64,000 nt of DNA from a virus: positions 1 to 64,000 of the IMG/VR virus record IMGVR_UViG_3300021964_000054, one strand, 5' to 3'. The first letter of the stretch is position 1; each line of letters begins with the position of its first letter. Made by a program: the position numbers and the translations under genes. Positions 1-7,739 of this stretch are shown here, one piece after another. Under the pieces are notes generated by a model that was given only the letters and a program-made list of their open reading frames with translations, was not told the origin of the DNA and did not search any database.

Positions 1-198
1 GTGACAATCCAGCACCATCCTGGAACATATTGTGAAGATGGACATGCCTATGAGTTTACAGTTCTTGTAGAAATAAACGACTGGGGCAACATGGAAATTA
101 TAGACATCAAGTGGAAGGATATTGAACCATTGGATGTTGATCTTGTTGAAGATGAGATCAAAGATAAATTTTTTGACACACAAAGAGAAAACTTGTAG
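1..198 (+). CDS. Hypothetical protein, possibly 5'-truncated by the window edge
   Basis: An open frame runs from the first base (GTG) to a TAG stop. Because the frame is open at the edge, the true start may lie outside the window. The product is at least 65 residues, acidic and without membrane segments. It has a repeated beta-like pattern (YEFTVLVEIND, then MEIIDIKW) that suggests a small beta-rich fold. I do not recognise the family. The next gene starts 3 bases after the stop, so both probably share a transcript. Confidence 0.55.
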   Translation: MTIQHHPGTYCEDGHAYEFTVLVEINDWGNMEIIDIKWKDIEPLDVDLVEDEIKDKFFDTQRENL

Positions 199-200
199 TT

Positions 201-467
201 ATGGAAAAGTTAAAAAAGATATTATTAGGAATGGGTTATTTAACCTGGCTGATCTGCAACATTGCAGTACTATATGGAATTGGATGGGGAGCAATGAAAC
301 TCTTAGAATCTGAATCAGTAGGAGAGGTTTTACTGAAGCTTGCCGGAGGGATGATCATGGTATTAATGATGGTGATACTGAGTATTCTATGTTTAGGATT
401 GGTAGCTATGATGTTTGGAGATGATGAGCTGGAGAAGAAACTAGATGACATATTTCCTAACATGTAA
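201..467 (+). CDS. Small membrane protein with two transmembrane segments
   Basis: The 88-residue product has two hydrophobic stretches, at about residues 9-35 and 47-72, separated by a short charged loop (ESESVGE). An acidic tail (DDELEKKLDD) follows. This is a helical hairpin in the inner membrane. Holin-like or superinfection-exclusion roles are possible but nothing specific supports them, and a better holin candidate lies at 27839-28240. The ATG lies directly after the stop of the preceding gene, and a gap with inverted repeats follows. Confidence 0.7.
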   Translation: MEKLKKILLGMGYLTWLICNIAVLYGIGWGAMKLLESESVGEVLLKLAGGMIMVLMMVILSILCLGLVAMMFGDDELEKKLDDIFPNM

Positions 468-547
468 AAGTGCATTTCACAACACTTTTTGACAAATATC
501 GCGTATCGCAATATGCAATAACATATAAAAGTGCATCTGAAAGCACT
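465..547. repeat. Two copies of a TAAAAGTGCAT...CACT inverted-repeat element
   Basis: Two related elements lie 61 bases apart in the 158-base gap before the gene at 626. Each begins TAAAAGTGCAT and ends with CACT. In the second copy AGTGC (530-534) pairs perfectly with GCACT (543-547). In the first copy AGTG (469-472) pairs with CACT (483-486). A third AGTGC-type inverted repeat occurs at 4784-4815. Recurrence in early plus-strand gaps suggests an operator, promoter or RNA-hairpin function, which is inference. The rest of this gap shows nothing else I can name. Confidence 0.5.
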
Positions 548-625
548 ATTCAATGTAAAAGCATATAACGTAAAATAGTATTTCCCAAAGTGGGCAATTT
601 GTAAAAACTATTTAAATAAGTAGAT

Positions 626-895
626 ATGACAGCAATGGAGGAATTGATTGAATTTATTAATGTTGAATTTTATGCAGACCAAAGAATTTGGAATAAACTT
701 GACGAACTAGAAAACCAACTCTTAACCAAAGAAGCTCAACAACGTGAGGAACTTTACGAACAAGGACAGGTAGACCTAATCAACGAAATAAAAGATAAGG
801 TAGCACATTTGTTGGACAGAGATAATAACTCTGGTATAGACTTGGCTGCTGATCTGATTAATCTATTAAAGAATCTTAAACCAAAACAAAGATGA
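626..895 (+). CDS. Hypothetical alpha-helical protein
   Basis: The 89-residue protein is highly charged and almost entirely helical in character, with likely coiled coil around residues 20-60 (repeated LxxLExxL and QQREELYEQ patterns). It has no membrane segment, cysteines or catalytic motif. It is the first gene after a 158-base gap with inverted repeats. Its stop overlaps the next start (ATGA), so the two are probably translationally coupled. Function unknown. Confidence 0.65.
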   Translation: MTAMEELIEFINVEFYADQRIWNKLDELENQLLTKEAQQREELYEQGQVDLINEIKDKVAHLLDRDNNSGIDLAADLINLLKNLKPKQR

Positions 896-1548
896 GTAAA
901 GAAGAAGCAATAAAGTTTAAGCCCAACTATGTTGGAAGCGCAGCTGTTGATTCAGGACAGCTTATGATTTGTGATCCTTCTTACATTGAAGATCAATGGA
1001 AAGAAGAAGAATTCAAATTTGACGAAAGAGGATGTCAAGATCCTAAGACAGGTGAAAAACTTTACTATGGTAAGGATTTTCCAAATTATGCTGAGATAAT
1101 ACCAAAGCATGGTAAATCTATGAATGACTTGATGAAGGAAGATGGGTGGGTTCAATTACCTTATCCTGAAGCTGAATATGGTTTTAGCTATTATGCTTGT
1201 TGCAAGCAAACGCTTGAAGGTCACGGAGCTGGACCTCTTTCATTTAAAGCAGGACATGCCGGTGCAGGTGTTGCATTTAGAACAGCATGGGGTGATGGTT
1301 ATTATCCTGTTTATCAGAAACACGATGAAGAAGGTGAACTGCTTTCTGTTGAAGTTGTATTTGATGCCGGTCTTATGGATGAGTACAATGATTTAATCCA
1401 AGAAGGAGAAGATGATACTTATCCACCTCATCAATTAAGAATCTATACAGATTTTGATGAGACAGATGGAAAGATTGTGTTCAATGAAGAAGCAATGCGC
1501 GAAGATTTTGAACATAAAATTGCACAAATGAAAAAAAAGTTTGAATAA
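892..1548 (+). CDS. DUF4241-like protein
   Basis: The 218-residue protein has VDSGQLMICDPSYI near residues 20-33 and GDGYYPVYQKHDEEGELL near residues 126-143. These resemble the two ends of the DUF4241 family: an opening with a D-x-G motif followed by a DP motif, then a GDGxYPVY block. This is memory-based pattern matching, not a search. The domain is common in phages and bacteria and its biochemical function is unknown. The protein is acidic and soluble, and the last third (DDTYPPHQLRIYTDFDE onward) looks lineage-specific. The gene overlaps its upstream neighbour by 4 bases and its stop touches the next start. Confidence 0.65.
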   Translation: MSKEEAIKFKPNYVGSAAVDSGQLMICDPSYIEDQWKEEEFKFDERGCQDPKTGEKLYYGKDFPNYAEIIPKHGKSMNDLMKEDGWVQLPYPEAEYGFSYYACCKQTLEGHGAGPLSFKAGHAGAGVAFRTAWGDGYYPVYQKHDEEGELLSVEVVFDAGLMDEYNDLIQEGEDDTYPPHQLRIYTDFDETDGKIVFNEEAMREDFEHKIAQMKKKFE

Positions 1549-1946
1549 TGAGTCACCCACTACATCACAGTATCTCCTCAGTTAAAAAATGGGGAGGTAC
1601 TGAAGAAGATTATTTACCAATACATAATTGGTTTGACGAAACAAAAGCACACTATCCTGATATGAGACACAGAGTACTGCGTCATCATGCTGAAGGTATA
1701 TTTTGGTGTGAGAAAGAATTTGGCGTATACATAGTAAACTCTGATGGTAAAAAAGTACCAGTGAGAGCTATAGGTGAACAACATTGTATGGAAGATCTTG
1801 GATGGATTCCTACAATTAAAGATTATTTGGACAACATGGAAGTTGTAGGCTGGATGTTTAAACCAGGTGAAGGCAGAAAGTTGATGAAACAAATAAGAGA
1901 AGATAAACTAGATTATGTAAAAACTGATAAACCCACATTACCATGA
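1548..1946 (+). CDS. DUF6915-like protein
   Basis: The 132-residue protein opens HPLHHSISSVKKWGG and continues with YLPIHNWFDETKAHYPDMRH and RVLRHHAEGIFWCEKEFG, then VPVRAIGEQHCMEDLGWIPT. This chain of conserved His, Trp and Arg blocks matches my memory of the small DUF6915 family in phages and bacteria. Histidine clusters (HPLHH, LRHHAEG, EQH) could bind a metal, but no activity is established. The last 30 residues (GEGRKLMKQIREDKLD onward) are an extra charged tail. It overlaps both neighbours by 1-4 bases in the same operon. Confidence 0.7.
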   Translation: MSHPLHHSISSVKKWGGTEEDYLPIHNWFDETKAHYPDMRHRVLRHHAEGIFWCEKEFGVYIVNSDGKKVPVRAIGEQHCMEDLGWIPTIKDYLDNMEVVGWMFKPGEGRKLMKQIREDKLDYVKTDKPTLP

Positions 1947-2629
1947 GTAGAATAAAAGAAGCATTTGCTTGGTTTGATGAGCAAGCAAAAGAAGGAAAAG
2001 AACTTTCCATCTGTTGGGAAGGCGGAGGAGATTCTGGATGGGCATATTTCACCCTTGATGGAAGCAATATTGAAAATGAGCACACAGAGCTTGTAGTTGA
2101 TCTAATGTATGAGAACCTTGATTATGGTTCTTGGGCTGGAGAGTTTTATGCTTCCGGTGAGGCAGTGTATGATCCTGATGAAAAGGCTTTTGAAGGTATT
2201 GACACCTACGGAAGTGATGAAAGTAACTACCTAGAGCTTACAGACAATCCTATTGTATTTGAGATTCCAAAACACTTTGCATTTGATCTTCTTGCTATAA
2301 TGACAGAAGATGAAAACTGTAATACTCAAGCTGATTTTGCAGGAATGAACAGATTTAAAAGACCTGATGAGTCTGAATTTCTTAATGGTCTTTCTGAAAA
2401 GATTCGATCAGAAATACTTGATAGAATTGATAAGTATGAGAGCTCCTCAAAAGCAAGTGGAAATGAAATTAATAGTTTTTGGAATGAATACACTCTTCGC
2501 AGATCTGAAATGAGTGATAATGGTGATACATATATTGCTGTTATGAATGAGATTCACTTTTATGAAACAGAGTCTGAAGAAAGAAATATGCGAATAGAGT
2601 TAGAGACAATGTTAGAAAATGCAATATAG
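1943..2629 (+). CDS. Hypothetical acidic protein (weakly DUF6878-like)
   Basis: The 228-residue protein is strongly acidic. Its N-terminal half has a WEGGGDSGWAYF block at about residues 25-36, followed by VVDLMYENLDYGSWAGEFY. A G-x-GDSG motif near a predicted beta strand is reminiscent of DUF6878, but this is weak. The C-terminal third is helical with many Glu and Arg. No membrane segment or catalytic motif is visible. It overlaps the DUF6915-like gene by 4 bases and the next gene by about 11. Function unknown. Confidence 0.6.
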   Translation: MSRIKEAFAWFDEQAKEGKELSICWEGGGDSGWAYFTLDGSNIENEHTELVVDLMYENLDYGSWAGEFYASGEAVYDPDEKAFEGIDTYGSDESNYLELTDNPIVFEIPKHFAFDLLAIMTEDENCNTQADFAGMNRFKRPDESEFLNGLSEKIRSEILDRIDKYESSSKASGNEINSFWNEYTLRRSEMSDNGDTYIAVMNEIHFYETESEERNMRIELETMLENAI

Positions 2630-3365
2630 TATGGAAGGATTAGATTTTAATAGTATCCCAACTTTCACTTGTGAAGGTGTGGAAATGCCAAAAGAAAGAG
2701 CTGTCCAAATATGGAAGCTTACTTACAAAACAATTGAAGAGTTTGTAAAAGAAGTTATCAGTGGAAACCCAGCATTAAATCAGATACTTGGATATATTTC
2801 TGATAACTGGGATGATGCTGAAGAAGTGACTTTTGAAGAGTGCTTTAAAGAGCCTAATATTGAAATTAGAAGGCTTTTATTTAGAGGAATTGGAATGGAA
2901 GTGATGATGAAAGAGTTGAAACCTGAACTTTTAGGTAAAGAAACTCTTATTCACAAGCAGATAAAATGGGATGACGACAATGATCAGCTAGATGAAGTTA
3001 CTCACAACAAGGAAGTTTATGAGCTTTATAAAATAGAAGGTACAAAGTTTCGCTCAGAAAAAGAGTTAGAAGGAAAAGATGAATGGGAAATAAGAAGAAT
3101 GAACTATGATACAGTTTATGCTGTAAGATGTTGGTGTTGTTCAACTGATAGAGAATATTGGATTTACGTTCCTGAACATGCTTGTAAAAACTTTGATCCT
3201 ATTGAAGCTATTGCTTGGACTGTAAGGCTAAATTATACTGATCCATTGTTTATTATGAGGCAAGGTGATGTCATTATTGCCAAAAATAGTCCAACATCAG
3301 TAGAATGTGCTCCTTATCATTTAGACAAGGAAACATATAGTCAACTGTTAGTAGCGGCATCATAA
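2619..3365 (+). CDS. Hypothetical protein with CWCC cysteine cluster
   Basis: The protein has 248 residues from the ATG at 2619, or 244 from a second ATG at 2631 that lies just past the upstream stop and may be the true start. The N-terminal half is helical. A central YAVRCWCCSTDREYWIYV segment (about residues 168-185) carries three cysteines in four positions and may be a metal site or a buried strand. It is followed by HACKNFDPIEAIAWT and a probable beta-rich C-terminus. I do not recognise a family. It is the last gene of the overlapping run that starts at 626. Confidence 0.6.
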   Translation: MQYSMEGLDFNSIPTFTCEGVEMPKERAVQIWKLTYKTIEEFVKEVISGNPALNQILGYISDNWDDAEEVTFEECFKEPNIEIRRLLFRGIGMEVMMKELKPELLGKETLIHKQIKWDDDNDQLDEVTHNKEVYELYKIEGTKFRSEKELEGKDEWEIRRMNYDTVYAVRCWCCSTDREYWIYVPEHACKNFDPIEAIAWTVRLNYTDPLFIMRQGDVIIAKNSPTSVECAPYHLDKETYSQLLVAAS

Positions 3366-3379
3366 ATAAAATTTTAAAT

Positions 3380-3631
3380 ATGAGAAAAATTAATAAACTT
3401 CAATTAACTCCTGGAGGAGCTCCAGAGAAGCATATTTTGAAATCAAAAACTGATTTTCAATATGCAAGCATTACACCGGATGGTCAATCTATTCTTTTTG
3501 AATTGAAAAATCCTGCTGTAATAACACATGATGAACACGACAAGATAGTTCTTGATCAAGGTGTTTATGTAAAGACTAACCAAGTGGAGTTTAATCCATT
3601 TACAAAACGTATTGATTATGTCTTTGACTAA
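3380..3631 (+). CDS. Hypothetical small beta-rich protein
   Basis: The 83-residue product alternates polar and hydrophobic residues (SILFELKNPAVITHDEHDKIVLDQGVY) as in a small beta barrel or sandwich. It has no cysteines, membrane helix or recognised motif. Small beta proteins near phage regulatory genes are often head-fibre-like or inhibitor proteins, but nothing here decides that. It overlaps the next gene by about 14 bases. Confidence 0.6.
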   Translation: MRKINKLQLTPGGAPEKHILKSKTDFQYASITPDGQSILFELKNPAVITHDEHDKIVLDQGVYVKTNQVEFNPFTKRIDYVFD

Positions 3632-3800
3632 CTATAAATTCATTTGTGAAGAATGTGGTACAAATTATTCTTCCTCTCAAAAAGAACCGCCACCAGGAAT
3701 ACTTTGGTCTGATGGACATAGATGCAAACCTGTACCAAAAGACGAAAGAGCTAATATTCACAAAGGATTGAATTATGGGAAAGAAGAAAGGGAGCTATAA
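3618..3800 (+). CDS. Small zinc-ribbon-like protein
   Basis: The ATG at 3618 gives 60 residues. A TTG two codons upstream is possible but less likely. The N-terminus has FICEECGTNY, a CxxC pair typical of a treble-clef or zinc-ribbon knuckle. A later HRCKP near residue 37 could complete the site, although the second pair is not a clean CxxC. The tail is charged (KDERANIHKGLNYGKEERE). It could be a small DNA- or RNA-binding protein. The gene overlaps its upstream neighbour and ends inside the terminator hairpin at 3787-3810. Confidence 0.6.
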   Translation: MSLTNYKFICEECGTNYSSSQKEPPPGILWSDGHRCKPVPKDERANIHKGLNYGKEEREL

Positions 3801-3814
3801 AACTCCCTTTTTTT
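3787..3814 (+). terminator. Rho-independent terminator overlapping a stop codon
   Basis: The stem AAAGGGAG (3787-3794) pairs with CTCCCTTT (3803-3810) across an 8-base loop. T-rich sequence follows. The hairpin includes the end of the small zinc-ribbon gene. It closes the first plus-strand gene cluster, and a gap of about 100 bases follows before the gene at 3901. That gap is A+T-rich and shows no clear promoter. Confidence 0.75.
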
Positions 3815-3900
3815 CTCCTTTCTTTAATGTAAAATAAGTATGGTTATCGCCAAATATTGGAACTAATCTAACTCTTATTTTGTAATTTAGCAAGAAAAAG

Positions 3901-4410
3901 ATGGCAAAAGAATTGAAAAAAGCTCTTTATCTAGATGACAAAAGAGTCCCAGTTAAAACTATTCCTGGTCATGAAGACTGGGTAGTAGTAAAAAATTTTG
4001 ATGAGTTTAAGGATTACATTTTAGAAAATGGTATTCCTGATTATATCTCATTTGAGCACGACTTGCATGAAGAGCATGTACAAGATTATGTAAATTATCA
4101 AGGACAAGGTATTATGGCTATAAATTATGGTGATTTTACTGTTGAAACAGGTCTTGACTGTTTAAAATGGTTGTGTGAACATATTCAAGAAGATCATGAA
4201 AAAGGTGAAGGAAAACTTAAGCTTAATCTTGTTGGTATCCATAGCTTTAACAATCTGGGTGTTGAGAACTTACGCCACATGGCTAATAGTTTTAAAGAAC
4301 ATATGGGTTGGGCTGCTGATGCTTTTATAGCAAAGCCTGAATTTAATATTCCAGGAAAAGACAGACCACCTGATCTTGTTGAGATAGAGAAACCAAAAAT
4401 AATTTTATAA
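3901..4410 (+). CDS. cREC_REC-like (cyclic-phosphate-processing receiver) protein
   Basis: The 169-residue protein opens with LYLDDKRVPV (Asp12 and Asp13), followed by ISFEHDLHEE and late GIHSFNNLGVENLRHMANSF. This order (LDDxRxP, then SFDHDL, then HSxNxxGxxN) matches what I remember of the cREC family. That family is a receiver-like domain proposed by comparative genomics to process cyclic phosphates in conflict systems. The catalytic activity is predicted in the literature rather than proven. The acidic residues could bind a metal. It is the first gene after a terminator and a gap, so it probably heads a transcript, and its stop overlaps the next start (TAATG). A simple receiver-fold regulator is the alternative. 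Confidence 0.65.
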   Translation: MAKELKKALYLDDKRVPVKTIPGHEDWVVVKNFDEFKDYILENGIPDYISFEHDLHEEHVQDYVNYQGQGIMAINYGDFTVETGLDCLKWLCEHIQEDHEKGEGKLKLNLVGIHSFNNLGVENLRHMANSFKEHMGWAADAFIAKPEFNIPGKDRPPDLVEIEKPKIIL

Positions 4411-4778
4411 TGGAAATAGAAAAAGGATCAGCTCAAGTAGAAATTGCAGGTCCATTTGGCTCTGTATTCCTCTATGCTGAAGAAGGCAAAGGGATAATAG
4501 GAGCTCTGCATAGAGCTTTAAGTAAAGAAAAAAGGTGGAATGATCCTGATTATTTGTCAAGGATAATATTCTGCCAAATGGTTCCTGAAAAAGAATGGAA
4601 CGGAACCAATAATTTTGGTATAGGGACTGAAATGTATGCAAATATTGACATTTTTGTTACAATTGATACTATCACTGAAAATATCACAATACAAGCTAGA
4701 GGATCTAGTCTTCAAGATAGATATAAAATGAGTTTTAAGCATTTTATAGATAGCTTTACTAGTAATGCTAGATTGTAG
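4410..4778 (+). CDS. Hypothetical protein
   Basis: The 122-residue protein is translationally coupled to the cREC-like gene, since TAATG shares a base between stop and start. It is mixed alpha and beta, with FGSVFLYAEEGKGIIGALHRAL near residues 16-37 and a beta-rich middle (ANIDIFVTIDTITENITIQ). It has no cysteine pairs and no membrane helices. The coupling suggests a shared process with its neighbour, but I do not recognise it. An inverted repeat begins 6 bases after its stop. Confidence 0.6.
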   Translation: MEIEKGSAQVEIAGPFGSVFLYAEEGKGIIGALHRALSKEKRWNDPDYLSRIIFCQMVPEKEWNGTNNFGIGTEMYANIDIFVTIDTITENITIQARGSSLQDRYKMSFKHFIDSFTSNARL

Positions 4779-4783
4779 CTATA

Positions 4784-4815
4784 TAGTGCAATAAAAAGAA
4801 AACTTTGTTGCACTA
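4784..4815. repeat. Perfect 8-bp inverted repeat TAGTGCAA/TTGCACTA
   Basis: TAGTGCAA (4784-4791) and TTGCACTA (4808-4815) form a perfect 8-bp stem around a 16-base A-rich loop. No T-run follows, so a factor-independent terminator is unlikely. The core AGTGC/GCACT is shared with the two elements at 465-547, which points to a common binding site or RNA structure. The rest of the gap to 4874 is A+T-rich with nothing clear. Confidence 0.5.
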
Positions 4816-4874
4816 ATAAACACAACTCTCAGAAAATTAATCTATTTTAGTGAGCATATTAAAATGCACACAAA

Positions 4875-5150
4875 ATGTTAATTCAATTAGCCAATGGTAA
4901 ATGTATTGAATTATCAGTTGAGCAATACTTAAGATTGTCTGACCAGGATTTAAAAGAACTAGAATCAATGAATTGGGGAGAAGAAATCAATGATCCATTT
5001 GCAATAAGCGTATTGAAATATGGACCATCTAAAAGATCTCAAACCAATCATGAAGAGGATAATGAAATTGAACCTGATTTAAATGACATATCTGATCAAG
5101 AAAAGCTCTCTGATAGTGATTTCATTGATACTGACAATATAGAAGTATGA
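4875..5150 (+). CDS. Hypothetical acidic protein
   Basis: The 91-residue product starts with an ordered segment (LIQLANGKCIELSVEQYLRLSDQDLKEL) and ends with a low-complexity acidic tail rich in Asp, Glu and Ser that is probably disordered. Acidic-tailed small phage proteins sometimes mimic DNA or bind host polymerase, but there is no direct evidence here. It sits alone between two short gaps. Confidence 0.6.
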   Translation: MLIQLANGKCIELSVEQYLRLSDQDLKELESMNWGEEINDPFAISVLKYGPSKRSQTNHEEDNEIEPDLNDISDQEKLSDSDFIDTDNIEV

Positions 5151-5176
5151 TTTTCTGAGTTTAAAAGACATCAGAT

Positions 5177-5632
5177 ATGAAGCCAAAACTAAAAATGTGT
5201 GCTGGTTGTGACCAAATGAAGCTCATTTGGAAGAACCATGAAGGGCAAAAGTATTGCAAAGATTGTTGGGGAAGAATTAAATCCTCAACTACAATTCAAC
5301 TTTTAGCCAAGCGTCCAATTTTTAAGAAGGACGCATTCAAAAAAATCAAAACTGTTTCTGATAAGAAAAAAGCTGAAGATGTTATTTACAGCAAATTGCG
5401 TAAAGACTTCTTAGATAAACCTGAAAACTCTACATGTAGAGCTAAAATGCCAGGATGTTTAGGAGTATTTAAACAAGATTTGACTGTTCACCATATGAAA
5501 GGTAGAGGTAAATATTATCTTGACACTTCTACATGGATACCTTTATGTTTATCTTGTCATGAGTGGGTAGAAACTCACCCAAAAGAAGCAAGGGAAATGG
5601 GATTTTCTGGATCTAAAATTTCAGATGAGTAG
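5177..5632 (+). CDS. HNH-family nuclease with N-terminal zinc ribbon
   Basis: The 151-residue protein has an N-terminal CAGC/CKDC zinc ribbon (about residues 8-30) and a basic lysine-rich middle. The C-terminal treble clef is HNH-like: CRAKMPGCLG, then VHHMKGRGKYYLD, then WIPLCLSCHEWVETHP. The HH pair, the following Asp and Trp, and the CxxC-H cluster are the normal HNH beta-beta-alpha layout. The family cleaves or nicks DNA, and related phage proteins (NinG-like, recombination endonucleases) act in recombination or packaging. Its place just upstream of the replication genes favours a recombination or repair role over a homing one. Confidence is high for the fold and moderate for the role. 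Confidence 0.75.
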   Translation: MKPKLKMCAGCDQMKLIWKNHEGQKYCKDCWGRIKSSTTIQLLAKRPIFKKDAFKKIKTVSDKKKAEDVIYSKLRKDFLDKPENSTCRAKMPGCLGVFKQDLTVHHMKGRGKYYLDTSTWIPLCLSCHEWVETHPKEAREMGFSGSKISDE

Positions 5633-5710
5633 ATTTAATACCTCACCCCCCATTCAAACCACCAATAAACAAAAGAAAAGTTTAACTTTAACTGACTAAA
5701 ACTTAAAAAT

Positions 5711-5965
5711 ATGAATAAGAAATTTGTTGGCTATTTTATCATTGGAGCTAAAACAAAAGAAGAAGCTCAAAAAGGAAAAGGATTAAAAGCATGGTCTACT
5801 AAAAAGCCTAATATAATTGTAAGATTCTTCAATAGAATTTTGCTAAATATTAGATGGGTAGACTCAATCAATACTATTAGTAAAAAATATGAGCCAAAGA
5901 GAGAACATCCAAAAGAAGGCCCTAAAAGAACTAGAAGGTCAACATCGCGCAGGTCTAGGGATTAG
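5711..5965 (+). CDS. Small basic protein overlapping the helicase gene
   Basis: The 84-residue frame opens MNKKFVGYFIIGAKTKEEA and has a hydrophobic or amphipathic stretch at about residues 36-52. Its last 26 residues lie inside the helicase gene in another frame and are Arg/Lys/Pro-rich, which looks like a by-product of that overlap. The first 58 codons lie in otherwise empty sequence after a gap, which supports a real gene. The overlap is about 77 bases, unusually long for this genome. Confidence 0.45.
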   Translation: MNKKFVGYFIIGAKTKEEAQKGKGLKAWSTKKPNIIVRFFNRILLNIRWVDSINTISKKYEPKREHPKEGPKRTRRSTSRRSRD

Positions 5966-6986
5966 CATGGGTGTAGGTAAAACCTACATTGGATTGCAAC
6001 ACATGGAAAAAGAATATCACTATGGTGCTAGAAAATTCTTAGTTGTTGCTCCAAAGAAATCTATATTCCAAAGTTGGAAAGATGATGCTGAAAAGTTTAA
6101 TCTTTCTCACATTATGGAGTATGTAACATTTACAACATACTTATCTCTTAAAAAGCAATCAACAGACTATGATGTTATTTATTTAGATGAGTGTCATAGT
6201 TTGCTAAATTCTCATGATTTTTATCTCTCAATGTATGGAGGGAAGATATTAGGTTTGACCGGTACTCCTCCTAGATATAAGAATTCTGAGAAAGGTAAAA
6301 TGGTAGAAAAATACTGCCCAATTGTATATAAATACATTGCAGATGATGCCATTGGAGATGAGATATTAAATGACTATAACATCATTGTGCATAGACTTCC
6401 TTTAGATAAAAGAAGAACTATGCAAGTGAAAACAAAGACTGGAAGTTTTTTTACTAGTGAGCAATCTAGTTATGATTACTGGACCAATAGAATAGATCAG
6501 TCTTTTATAACTCCTAAACAAAGACAAATATTTAGGATAATGAGAATGAAAGCTATGATGGAATTTCCATCTAAAGAAGCTTATGCCAAAAGACTACTTG
6601 AAATGCAGCATGAAAAGACTATTGTTTTTTGTAACACAATAGAACAAGCTGATCAAATGTGTAAACATAGTTATCACAGCAAGAATAAAGATAATGATGA
6701 GAACCTGGATTTATTTAAATCAGGGAAAATTGAACAGCTATCTTGTGTTCTTCAATTAAGTGAAGGTATAAATGTTCCAGATTTGAGATGCGGAATAATC
6801 CTGCATTCTTATAGTAATGAGAGAAAGAGTAGTCAAAGAATAGGTAGAATGCTTAGACTAAATCCAAAAGATAAAGCTACAATTCATATTCTAATGTATG
6901 AAGACACTGTTGATGAAGACTGGGTCACAAAAGCATTGAAAGAATGGGATGAAAGTAAGATAATCTTAATGGATCCAATTATTTAA
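5889..6986 (+). CDS. SF2 (SNF2/DEXH-type) DNA helicase
   Basis: The 365-residue protein has the ordered superfamily 2 motifs. These are motif I SMGVGKT (residues 26-32), motif II DECH in VIYLDECHSL near residue 100, motif III LTGTP, and motif VI QRIGRMLRL near the C-terminus. It is a compact two-lobe ATPase without accessory domains. It uses ATP to translocate on or remodel DNA, and crAss-like phages commonly carry a SNF2-type helicase in the replication module. The ATG at 5889 is required because motif I begins only 25 residues later. It is followed 2 bases later by a small unknown gene. Confidence 0.9.
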   Translation: MSQRENIQKKALKELEGQHRAGLGISMGVGKTYIGLQHMEKEYHYGARKFLVVAPKKSIFQSWKDDAEKFNLSHIMEYVTFTTYLSLKKQSTDYDVIYLDECHSLLNSHDFYLSMYGGKILGLTGTPPRYKNSEKGKMVEKYCPIVYKYIADDAIGDEILNDYNIIVHRLPLDKRRTMQVKTKTGSFFTSEQSSYDYWTNRIDQSFITPKQRQIFRIMRMKAMMEFPSKEAYAKRLLEMQHEKTIVFCNTIEQADQMCKHSYHSKNKDNDENLDLFKSGKIEQLSCVLQLSEGINVPDLRCGIILHSYSNERKSSQRIGRMLRLNPKDKATIHILMYEDTVDEDWVTKALKEWDESKIILMDPII

Positions 6987-6988
6987 TT

Positions 6989-7378
6989 ATGCATAATATA
7001 ATACTTAAACTTAAAATTGATGAAGATGGCCAATTGATTCCTGCTAATGAAGTAGAGAAATCAAAGTTAAAAGCATTTGCAGCATCAGCAAAAAGTGAAG
7101 ATACGCTTGATGCGTTTATTACTGTAATTGATGGCAATGCTAAAACATTAGGTCAACTTGCAAAAGTGCATGTATTAATGCGCGAATTGGCAAATGAAAC
7201 AGGGCATACACTTGATGAGATGAAAAGTTTTGTCAAGGAAAAAGCCGGTTTAATAGAACTAGATGAAGCTGGATATAAAGTTTTAAAAAGCTTTGCAGAA
7301 TGTAGCAAAGGAGAACTTTCTAAAGCAATTCAAGAATGTATAGCTATAGGAGATGAAATTGGATGTTACCTTTATTGA
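6989..7378 (+). CDS. Hypothetical helical protein
   Basis: The 129-residue product is soluble, mostly helical and rich in Ala, Lys and Glu (NEVEKSKLKAFAASAKSEDTLDAF, then FVKEKAGLIELDEAGYKVL). It has no enzyme motif. It starts 2 bases after the helicase stop, so it is probably co-transcribed and may be a partner. Its end overlaps tail-to-tail by 7 bases with the antisense gene at 7372-7722, with no terminator between them. Confidence 0.65.
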   Translation: MHNIILKLKIDEDGQLIPANEVEKSKLKAFAASAKSEDTLDAFITVIDGNAKTLGQLAKVHVLMRELANETGHTLDEMKSFVKEKAGLIELDEAGYKVLKSFAECSKGELSKAIQECIAIGDEIGCYLY

Positions 7379-7722
7379 GTATCATCCAATTTTAGTTTCT
7401 TTTTGAGATCGCCAACAGTGGTTTCTTCCAGATGGCCTTGTTCTTCAGCTTTAGTTTCAATCTCTTTACAGAGGATTATCATTGTTTCATAATGATAAAT
7501 CCAATCATCTTTGATTTCTTGATTTCTAATTTGTTGTACAGCCTCTTTTATTTCTTTTGCAGATTTTCCATCTAAAATGCTATAAAGAAGGAGTTGCAAT
7601 CTTCTATAATATCCTGTACTAACTTTAAGATCAATAAGTGAATCCTCTTTGATTACACTAATTGACTGATTATCATCAGAATCATCTGGAACTAGGTCTT
7701 TTATTAACTTATCGTCATTCAT
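7372..7722 (-). CDS. Antisense hypothetical protein inside the replication module
   Basis: I place the start at the ATG at 7722, giving 116 residues that begin MNDDKLIKDLVPDD. A longer reading to 7842 adds a Phe/Ile-rich stretch that lies in the promoter gap and is unlikely to be coding. The protein is helical and acidic, with VSTGYYRRLQLLLYSILDG and IYHYETMIILCKEIETKAEE, and no catalytic motif. It is the only minus-strand gene between 1 and 18 kb. A TATATTTG box lies about 18 bases upstream of its start, suggesting its own host-type promoter. A regulatory or early role is possible but untested. Confidence 0.7.
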   Translation of the reverse strand: MNDDKLIKDLVPDDSDDNQSISVIKEDSLIDLKVSTGYYRRLQLLLYSILDGKSAKEIKEAVQQIRNQEIKDDWIYHYETMIILCKEIETKAEEQGHLEETTVGDLKKKLKLDDTQ

Positions 7723-7739
7723 AATAACTATGTTTGCAT

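Noticed and set aside
4784-4815. The perfect 8-bp inverted repeat as a transcription terminator
   Set aside because: The loop is long and no T-run follows the stem, so an operator or RNA-structure role is more plausible.
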